From: Selaginella moellendorffii
Taxonomy: Eukaryota; Streptophyta; Lycopodiopsida; Selaginellales; Selaginellaceae
Direction of reading: 5' to 3'
Length of the DNA: 64,000 bases
Assembly (NCBI RefSeq): GCF_000143415.4
Contig: NW_003314412.1
Location: 6,368 to 70,367, forward strand
Position 1 is the first letter of the stretch. Each line of letters opens with the position of its first letter. Made by a program: the position numbers and the translations under genes. A model generated the notes under the pieces. It had not been told where the DNA came from and did not search any database. It worked only from the letters and a program-made list of their open reading frames with translations. Positions 10,446-19,100 of the stretch are shown piece after piece.

Positions 10446-13400
10446 TCACGCCTCCTCTGATTCAGATTCGGATTGTTCACCTTGAAATAAAATACATTAG
10501 AAACTTAGTAAAGGAATATTAAATCTCACCTTGAACCCGGGTTATGAATGCTCTTGCTGCATCTCTTGCATGGTCTGGCAAGGTGATGGTGGCACTCTGC
10601 TTCCGCATCCAACCATGCACAACATTATCCACCGATATGCTCATGCTGGGATCCCTTGGATTCAGCACCCATCTCTTTTCTAGGCAATCCTTCGTATATC
10701 CGGAACTTGGCTTGAACCACTCCATAGTTACATTGAAGGAGTTAGTTTCCGCGTCCTCCTCTGCATCAGTGATGCAGCGCCCCACCCATATCATTTGTTT
10801 TTTATTACTGGGTCTGACAAGCACGACCATTCCTTTGCAGACTTGTACTGGATTGAATGCTGAATCCGGCTTCTTGTTCCTCGGCCCACAATAGTGATCC
10901 TCAACATCGTTATCTGTCACTGCATTTCCAGAGGACATTGTTCCGCTACTATCTGGTGCTCTGGGTTCTGGCCAAAAGGACTCTTCCAATTCTTCATATA
11001 CAACCGGCCCATTTTGGATAGCAGATATAATCTTCTCCCAGTATTCGAGCAAAGGCTTGCACCTCTTAAAATAGGATTCTCCACCAAACACCAACCCCCT
11101 CTTCCAGAAGGCAATATGCTGTCTAATCCCGGCCACTATACTTTCCTGGTCTTTGAGTCCATCCGGGTGCATCGGCCGTGGGGAACCCTGAGGAATCATA
11201 GGTTCCCCAGTTATGGGATCTCTCTTGAAGAGTTCAATGCCGTCCACTGGCAGCCACACTGTGTCCCATTCTCTCATCTTGTACCTCATCACTGGAGCAC
11301 CGTCACGCATGCTGAAATGAAACTGAAGAGGCTTGGAGTGGCCAATCAGCGTTTCGGATCCGTCCCTGATGTAGCCTCTTACAAACCCCTTAAAGTCTGG
11401 AACCTCTGTCACAAGTGCAGCTTCAACAGTGCCTTTGATGCAATTTTGGAATTCATCGTAGAGTTGTGGGAGGGTGAGGACATTGGATCGCCGGAGGGAC
11501 TCTGCCAAGTGACTGAACATGGCATCGACGTCTTCATGAGTGTGCCCAACCATGAGAAAGCCAAGTGTAACCGTTTCAAATATGCCTTTGGCAACAAGCA
11601 TCGCCAAGTACGCGAAGACGTACATGTTTTTGTTCTCACTGCCAGCATTGTCTGTTTGGAGCAGAAGATGGGGTGGAAGGCCACATCGGCCGCAAGAACT
11701 TCCTTGAGATTCTGCTTCATTTGGATGAGGCTGTGCATTCACCGGGCGACTAGCCTCGTCGGAATGGCAAGAGGCCTCACGTGATAACCCTACAATCTGA
11801 CGGCCAACATATTCACTGGGATGGCATGGGGCCCCACGCGATACTGCAAGCCTTTGCTCCTCCTCCAGCTGAACCCTGTATGGGGTTCGATCGACAAGGG
11901 CCTTATGCAAGGGTTGGCCGTTCAGCTCAGTCTGCGCACTTTGCAGAGACCTTAAGTGTTTTGCTAGGGACGCAATCATCATGTTTGCACCCCCGCCACC
12001 CCATAGAGGTACAAAGAAGTTCCCATAGTTCTGGGCACCATGCCCATGAGCGATTATGCCAAACAGAGACACAGGCAGCTGCATGGATGAAGAGATTGCC
12101 TTGGGGGCAGGATTGAGTCGAGGCAAGCACGTCTTTTTCTGGTCCATTTTGTCGTGGATGATGCAGAGGTAAGAGTCAGGTCTCTCCATGGAGAGAATCC
12201 TGTTATGATAATATGCAGTCCTGCAGCTTCTCTGCTCGATGTTGTGGTCGAGCCGCCTTCTAACCAACGTCTCTCGCTCTTGAGCGCTGCAAGAATTCTT
12301 CGACAAAGCCATTTTGATAGCAGTGCACTCGTCACACTTTGAAAAGCTGGAGTACTTTCCTATACTCACATCCCTGAACCTGTTGCTCCACAATCTACTA
12401 AATCTAGATTGGCTCAGCTTCCTGTAGCCATTACTCTGGAGTTCCCGATTCACATCTTCCAATATGGCCCCCTTGGTATACATGGAAGGGAGAACTCGTT
12501 GGGTGTCTCGTGTTCCATCTTCCAAGAGGCGGGTTTTATGTGGTTGCTGCTCGCTACATGTCTCGACAAACCTCTTGAAGATTGCCTCTCCATATACAAC
12601 ATGACCCCTGGTTTTGTGCGTACCGTCGTTCCCATGGACTTCCTGTTGAACCCTTTGTTCCTCGAACTTAGTTTTGATTCTGTAGAATGTGGTTCGAGGG
12701 ACTCCATAAATGATTCTCCATGCCTTCATGCAGACCAAACCCCTCTGGAAGACCATGCCCCCCACCTGATGTTCTGAATCATCAGCAGATGACCGTAATG
12801 CCTCATACACAAAATTGCGAGCTGCCTTCCAGGACAATGTCTTGTATCTTGCTCTCTCCTCTTCAATAGCATCCCAATCAGCATGTTGACAGCACCTCCT
12901 CTTGCAACAAGCAACTGTCGAGACCATTCGAACGTCCATCGCCATTTTCTGCCTTTTCGGTTCGTTGCTCAGATCCCTTTGGCTGCACTGTAGGAAGGTG
13001 TACTTTTTTTTCCCATGAAGAGATGTTCTGTCATCAGTTGTAGTGGTGTTTGATTGTGAATCCTTCACATTCTCAAACACTAAATGCCTCAATTTCCACC
13101 GCACAATGCTTCCAATAGTCAGACTGTTTTCTTCTGTGTCAACAACCTCTAAAATTGCAACTCCAATATCATCCCAGCCCAATTCTTGATTAGCAACCGC
13201 ATCTCTTGGATCGACAACTGTGGCTAAGCCCTCAGCTACCACCTCCCCCTCGGGGTTGTTTAGAAACACCTTTGCCTGAATCCATGTAGCACGGTTCTTA
13301 AGATCCACGGAGGGAACATGCGTCGCACTTGCGCTGTCCCCAACATCTGCTTTCTTCTGCAGATTTTTCAAGGCAACAACAACATTTACCCCGACGACCA

Positions 13401-13584
13401 TCTCTCCTCGTTCAATAGCGACCACATTCCCATCGAAGACAGTCTCTACTGATACAGCAGCATTGCCTTCCCCAAGCCTTTGACAGTGTATAACAAAGTT
13501 CCGATCCATAGACACAAGGGTCCCTTTTGCAACTCTCTTCCCACCATTCAAAATGTAAACCTTTTCCCCAACCCTGAAGGCCAT
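10446..13584 (-). CDS. DUF7869-type DDE-like transposase candidate
   Basis: A long frame of 1,021 codons (13,584 to 10,519) plus a last exon gives about 1,029 residues. Residues about 100-155 (AKVFLNNPEGEVVAEG ... VDPRDAVANQELG) resemble the C-terminal domain of plant En/Spm-type transposases. Residues 417-420 are a CDEC zinc-type knuckle. The core has IHDKMDQ (D478), LLQTDNAGSENKN (D645) and VGHTHEDVDAMF (E684, D687), the signature of DUF7869 proteins. Their spacing would suit a DDE nuclease fold, which is my inference. The annotated stop after the long frame lies in an intron: donor GTGAG at 10,529 and acceptor TTTCAAG at 10,481 give a new acidic tail, EQSESESEEA. A pyrimidine-rich acceptor (CTGCACTTTCAG) just before the ATG suggests a 5' UTR intron. 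Two further in-frame introns (11,797-11,844 and 11,750-11,788), each holding a palindrome, are possible. Confidence 0.8.
10481..10529 (-). other. Predicted 49-nt intron at the 3' end of the transposase-like gene
   Basis: On the minus strand CAAG/GTGAGATTT ... TTATTTCAAG/GTGAAC. Splicing in phase 1 joins G with GT to keep Gly and adds ten residues before TGA at 10,446-10,448, directly next to a palindrome copy. Reading through the intron instead gives only Glu-Ile-stop. Confidence 0.75.
11750..11844 (-). other. Two candidate in-frame introns with palindromes inside the transposase-like frame
   Basis: Palindrome copies at 11,764-11,785 and 11,821-11,842 lie in a poorly conserved stretch between the first and second Asp motifs. 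On the minus strand, 11,844-11,797 reads GTATCG ... CGTCAG (48 nt) and 11,788-11,750 reads GTTATC ... GGCTAG (39 nt). Both are multiples of three, so splicing or retention keeps the frame. Sizes and palindromes match the introns of the neighbouring gene. Donor sites are weak, so this stays a suggestion. Confidence 0.4.
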
Positions 13585-13657
13585 TCTGAAAGTGCAGAAA
13601 AGAAGTTAAGACCATACAAAAAATGATTGGAGAATGGCCTAAATTATAACATACCAA

Positions 13658-13847
13658 ATAGCATGAGGCCACATGCCATTATTCAAACATGCTATTGACA
13701 CCCACGTGAAATTTCGCATTCACAAAATTGGCATGAGGCCTCATGCCATCTTGATATACACACAGCTGCAGGCAAGTAAAAACATACATGACAATACGCT
13801 AGCCATGAAATTGCAAGGGCCCAAGATGGCATGTGGCCTCATGCCAT
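13658..13847. repeat. Cluster of three 22-bp palindromes upstream of the transposase-like gene
   Basis: Copies at 13,658-13,679, 13,728-13,749 and 13,826-13,847. The middle one is a perfect dyad except for its first base (half-site TTGGCATGAGG). They are spaced 70 and 98 bp apart, in the probable promoter or 5' UTR of the minus-strand gene. Confidence 0.85.
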
Positions 13848-13944
13848 TTCTAAATGTGGTCCTAAGCCATTCCATGGTGAACATACCAGGAAGCACAAGT
13901 GCCGAATATCAAGAGGAAGCGGTAGCCACACCAAAGACAGTGCC

Positions 13945-14115
13945 GCTCGCAACACCGCAACTACTCGTAGCGCCGCTCGCAACACCGCAACTGCTCGTAG
14001 CGCCGCTCGCACAAACTGCCACTCGCATAAACTGCCGCTCGCAATGGCGCTCGCAATGCCGCAACCGCTCGTAGACGCATAAACCACAGCCCACAACGCC
14101 GCTTACACAAGCAGC
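13945..14115. repeat. GC-rich minisatellite (GCCGCTCGCAACACCGCAACT units)
   Basis: About 30-bp units of the type GCGCCGCTCGCAACACCGCA, twice nearly exact and then degenerate. Frames through it are repetitive and are not called as genes. Confidence 0.75.
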
Positions 14116-14437
14116 GCTCACTGCGCTCAGCGGAACCAAGAACACGGCGCACAAAAATGATAGACCTAGGAATGAGTTCGAGAATTCAAAAATAACACAC
14201 GCTTGAACGTCACATCAAATCCTCTGACAAACCAGATCTTATGATTCCTCTGACAAATTTCAAACTGAGTAGCTTCTAGACTTTGCTGTCGGAGGTTGAA
14301 CTTTGTCACATCATGTCCTTGCCTCGATCCAGCTGTGCCATGTCAGTGATTCGAACTTTGCCATGCCATGTCAGCGATCCGCGCCAAGATTATTCGCCGT
14401 GTAAAGGAATAATTATGCTGTGTGTGTACGTCCATTT

Positions 14438-14550
14438 ATGGCAATATAAGGCCACATGCCATTCAAAGAATAATGCTAGTCGAGCATCTTTTTGTGCATT
14501 TTTGGGTTCAAAATTGCATGAGCCCACACGCTATAAAGTTTACCTGTACC
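14438..14550 (+). repeat. Direct repeat D1, first copy
   Basis: Matches 15,376-15,490. Both start with a palindrome, continue with AAGAATAAYGCTAG-like, GAGCATYTTTTTGTGCATTTTTTGGG and TCAAAATTG, and end with a second, degenerate palindrome (TGAGCCCACAYGCT). Confidence 0.8.
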
Positions 14551-14870
14551 AAAAATAGAAACAGCTTTATTTACTTGGGAATTTATATGGCTGAGGCATT
14601 TTTAAACTTACAAACACATGCCCTACTTACATTCCTTTGGTTGCTTAAAATTCAAAAATATTATAAACCTTTCTTTTTGCATTTTCAATGTTTTCAATTA
14701 TGGTTTTTGATTTTCGCAGGACCAGCCTAGTAATCTATTTGCATCCCGTCATGTTTATAGCTAGCTTTCGTTTGTCCCCTTCGCTAGCCTGAGATACATC
14801 TGCTCGGCATCTGCCTCTTACAGCATTTGCCCAGAAAGGGCATCTTTCTTCACGCAGCATTTGCCACATG

Positions 14871-14902
14871 TTTAGGGTTAAGGTTTAGGGTTTAGGGTTT
14901 AG
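14871..14902 (+). repeat. Interstitial plant telomere-type repeat
   Basis: TTTAGGG repeated about four times, one unit altered (TTTAGGGTTAAGG). Plant telomeres use this unit. Short stretches also act as telo-box promoter elements, which fits the intergenic position, though function is not shown. Confidence 0.8.
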
Positions 14903-15074
14903 CAATTCAGTAGCTTGATAAACATGCAAATACAGAACTTGATGCAAAATCCTTTGATATGTCACAATGCCCCTAGGACCATAAACACATTTCAATAGAG
15001 AGGGTCCTTTCATTTTATAACTCCTTACGTAGATCTTGGTGAAACCAAAGTTAGTAAAGTTGGTTTCTTGTGAT

Positions 15075-15313
15075 CCCGCATCTGATTGTGATGTCCCTTT
15101 GCAGTGTCGATGGAAAGGTCAATGCACACCAAACTGTAGAATCTTGGAGCAAAATAACGGTCGGATCTATGGCAAATGCCCCTGAAACATTGTAAGGCTC
15201 GTGTGGTCTCATGTGGTGTCCGATCGAGATGCTTCTTTGCAGGGTCATCAAGAAGGACATTGTATACCATTCTGTAAAATCTAGTTGCGATCTAACGGTT
15301 GGATCTCCAGGAA
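15075..15313 (+). repeat. Tandem pair of about 110-130-bp direct repeats
   Basis: CTTTGCAGTGTCGATGG ... ATAACGGTCGGATCT (15,100-15,170) is repeated with divergence as CTTTGCAGGGTCATCAAG ... CTAACGGTTGGATCT (15,231-15,306). It lies between the two D1 repeats and has no coding frame of note. Confidence 0.65.
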
Positions 15314-15375
15314 ACTCAAAACAATCTCACGCGTGTCAGAATATTCTAGGAATATACTCCTATGTGCTCCTGAAA

Positions 15376-15490
15376 ATGGCATGCGGCCCCACGCCATTCA
15401 AGAGATAACGCTAGATGACGCCGAGCATTTTTTGGTGCATTTTTTGGGATCAAAATTGTATGAGCCCACATGCTTGAATGTCATCCTCTG
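15376..15490 (+). repeat. Direct repeat D1, second copy
   Basis: See 14,438-14,550. The first palindrome (half-site ATGGCATGCGG) is nearly perfect and the second is degenerate. Confidence 0.8.
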
Positions 15491-15561
15491 ACAATTTATT
15501 TAGCTGAACATCTGGCATTTTTGGAAATACAAGATGCTTTGGAATATCCAATCATGCATGG

Positions 15562-15569
15562 TATAAATA
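15562..15569 (+). promoter_or_regulatory. Candidate TATA box
   Basis: TATAAATA, about 560 bp before the ATG chosen for the plus-strand gene. A long or spliced 5' UTR would be needed. No other support. Confidence 0.35.
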
Positions 15570-15784
15570 TAGCGAGGGTATTAAATGATATCCCAATCAT
15601 GATCTTTCTTTTGGATTTCGCGTGCATGCAGTCCGAGGAATGATGACGTTGCGGATTTCTTTTGGATTTCACGCATGCGCACGCCGATCCAGAAATTAAT
15701 GGTGGCGCCCAAGTCCGAGAAATGATGACGTGGCGGGATTACCAACCGTCGTGACATTTCGCGCGTGTGAGGTTAGGTTTTGCA

Positions 15785-15935
15785 TTTTGCTTCGTACTCG
15801 CGCTCGCACACTCGCGCTCGCATCGCGCTCCCACTTCTCTACAGGTTTCTCGTGTGCATCGGCGTCCACTCGCGCTTGCATCACACTCGCGCTCGCATCG
15901 CGCTCGTGTGCATCGGCGTCCACTTCAAGACACAC
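15785..15935. repeat. CGCTCGCA minisatellite
   Basis: Repeated CTCGCGCTCGCAT and CGTGTGCATCGGCGTCCACT units, related in style to the array at 13,945-14,115 on the other side of the divergent region. It lies in the presumed 5' UTR of the plus-strand gene. Confidence 0.7.
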
Positions 15936-16125
15936 CCAGTTTGTAACTTCGCCGCCAACTCCGCCGCCCACTCCGCCACCCACACGCAGCCCACTTCGTG
16001 TCCCGGGAGATTTCAGCGCCACTCTCCAACTGTAAGTGGCAGAGTAGCCTTGCTGCTACGATCCGCTGCACACACAGTGCACATTCGCCAGCGAGTCCGG
16101 TTGTCACGCCTCCATTCGGCTTCAA

Positions 16126-19100
16126 ATGGTAAGTCTTTTAGGCCAAGTAGAAAATGGCATGAGGCCACATGCCATTCAGTAGCAACATTGGCATGCACCG
16201 ATTGGGCTCTCGAGTGCAGTCCGGTTACAGATGGCGTGTAGCCTCACGCCATCTTAGGATGCAGCCTCAAGACATCTGATGCAGTGGTGAATGGCGTGTG
16301 GCCTCACGTTATTTCCAGCTACTAGCTTTTCATCTGTCAGCTCTAATTGTTGTGCATTTCTGAATAGGCGAGGAATTGCGTTCTTCTTCCAGCCACTGTC
16401 AATGTGGATGTAGAGAAGGGGGAGGAGCTCACCAGTTGGACTTTCGGGATGGAAGGCAAGGATCTGAGGCTGTACAACACAGATGGTGGGAGAAAAGAAT
16501 GCATGGGGATCCTCATCCAAGTGACAGACACTCCATGCAGTTCCATGCAAGAATATGGACTGGCACTTGTGGTAGAGACAGCGTCTGCCTTCAAGATCCA
16601 CCTTGCACATCCTAGTGGCTTCCCGGAGGGGGGCAGTGGCTATGAGGAATTCCTAGAGGGAGCTAGGGAGAGGTTGTCCAGGAGGCCCACAATTTCAAAG
16701 ACGCTGCGGGTCTATGAAGATCACATGGAATCCACGGACCTCACCTACGGCGATGTTCAAAAACTATATTCCAACATTGAGCCGTTGAGAGTGACTCCAG
16801 TTCGCGAAGCAAAGGGGAAGGGGGTCGATCTGGAAACTACCTCGAAGTAGAAAAGGGTGGTCAAGCTCAAGCCGACGTCCGACTCTCCTGCTCCAAAAAA
16901 GAAGCTACTCAGTGATGCCATTGCCTCGGGTTCGAACACTACACCCACCAAAAAGAAGAGCCGCAAAGAGCAGAAAGAGCAAGAAGAGGCAGCAAAAATC
17001 GTCGCAGATAATAGTACTTGTTACTATTCCAACAAAGTATATACAATCGACGTGAGCCGTATCGACATCCAAAGCAAATACAACCACAGGCTAGTATCTG
17101 ATGAGTGGGTGGAGAAATTGAAGCAGAAGATGCTGGCAAGTCCAGTAACACCCGACATCGCAGACGTGATCCCCTACTACCAAAAAATGAAGGGCGAGAT
17201 GAGGTTTCCAGACTTGATCAATAGGAAGGTGTTGGACGATCAGAACATCCGGTTCTATGCCGTCTCCGGGCAGCATTCTAGCTTGGCGATGCAAGAGATA
17301 GTTGTGGATATTATGGTGGGCGAGGAGGTGAAGAAAGTCTTCAAGACAAGAGTTGTCCGCCTGATAAAAGGCAACTCGCCCCTCCGATCTATCATATACA
17401 TCTCCCACGCGCAGAATGTCAAGCAAGAAACGTGCTACAAATCGGGTCTGCACGAGACATTGGCACGAACACGGAAGCTCTGGGTTCAACTGAAGAAGCC
17501 ACAAAAACCAGGACAAGGACGTGCACTAGCAACTAGCGCCTGGCAGGTAAGCCTCGTTGTATGTGGCATAGCATGTGGCCTCACGCCATTTCCATTGCAG
17601 GAATTCTCGAGTCTTCTCTCGAAAACACTGGGGGTCAATGACACACTCAGCATCCATAACATTCTACTCGCGACAAAAGTTGTTTTTGACAAATGGGTAG
17701 ATGTGCTGAGGAGGTACCATGACGGGGAGTTGCCAAACTCAATGGGTGTGGAGGACGGCCGGAAGCCCAATGATTTGAAGCTCAACGCCTTGCGTTTCTC
17801 GCGGTCTCTAGACGACGACGACCTTCTGACAGTGGCTAATGCTCTTCTACGTGGTGAGGTTGTCTTCAACAAGACCAAAATGACTCCCGCCCATATTGTG
17901 ACATACGAGGATTTGTGCACGACTCTGAGAGCTCGTGCGCTATTGAAGGATTGGATCTTCGAGCAAGTGGCCGTGGAGAGGGTGAGCATCGACACCACGC
18001 AAGAGATGATGGAAGCGCTAGAGTTGTCAAATGAAGACATCGACGAGTACGTGAAGGGGGCCCCCAAGTTCATCGATCTGCTGCGGGATGCCACGAAAAG
18101 TAAAGCTGAGAAGTTGGATCAGTATCCAAATTTCATTAAGATTGATGTCGACCGCCGGCTTCAGAAACAGCTCGACCCCGCAGCAGAGGCCTATCGAGAA
18201 CCTTACCGGGTATACTTGAATTCGGATGAGGATCAAAGGTGGAGGAGCATCGTTTCCCGCGGAGATGAGCAGGTCAAGAACATCTTTTGTGTGATGGACT
18301 TCACAAACGAGGAGATCACTCATGCAGACGAAGTCAGCTCCATCATTGACTTAATGGTGGGACTTGCGGAGGTGGAATCTTCAGTCCACTATATGATCTA
18401 CGACTCCGAATCCTATCACAAGTTCTGGAAGGCCTTGAACGAGGTGAAGGCTCGGTTGAAAGGCAAGGAGATGCGGGAGATCCATGGGATAATGGCTAAG
18501 AAGAAGATACCGATGAATGTCCGCATCTTCACACTCGCCCTTGTTATTGGTCCTGCAGCAGAGTGGGACTGGAGTGACTTCCCAGCTTCGTTCGACAAGG
18601 CCAATCGAATTGATCTGAGGGAGGTCAATTTACCCGTGCCTGAGGAACTGAAGACGGCTATGGAGCTTTCGAATCCAAAGAAAGCTCCAGGTGCAGCATG
18701 GGAAATGCTCAGCTGGGTCTTCAACGCAATAGCGGGTGAGTCACCTGCTTCCGACTCCAAGGGCAAATGCGTTGTCGAGTACAACTGCGGCGGACTATTC
18801 TTTCGAGCCGCACTACTCAAGGGTGTCCCGTGTGTTGCGGTGACAAACTCCATTGAAGAGGTGACTTCAATGGAGCATATAATTACAGTTGCCAAAGAAA
18901 AACAGTATCTTCTCTGCGAACCTGGTGAGTACGCACTTTAAGTTTAAATGTTATCTCACAAGCTCTGTATGCAGGAGCGTGGCCACCCCCAGATGCTGAA
19001 ACGGCGTTAACAGCTACTGTTGAAGATACCCATGTTGGGCCGAGCTCACAACCTGCACAAGGTAAGGTCACGTGAGGCCTCACGCCATTTTGATTATAGA

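Larger units (their letters stand above)
13585..16125. promoter_or_regulatory. Divergent intergenic region between the two transposon genes
   Basis: About 2.5 kb separating the divergent gene starts. It holds seven palindrome copies (13,658-13,679; 13,728-13,749; 13,826-13,847; 14,438-14,462; 14,513-14,534; 15,376-15,397; 15,455-15,476), CGCTCGC-rich minisatellites, telomere-like repeats, and two pairs of direct repeats. TATAAATA at 15,562-15,569 is a candidate TATA box for the plus-strand gene. The open frames here are low-complexity or contain no family I recognise, and I do not call genes. Confidence 0.6.

Noticed and set aside
13839-14154. Several overlapping Ala/Arg/Cys-rich frames
   Set aside because: Products of the GC-rich CGCTCGC minisatellite in the intergenic region; no start context or homology.
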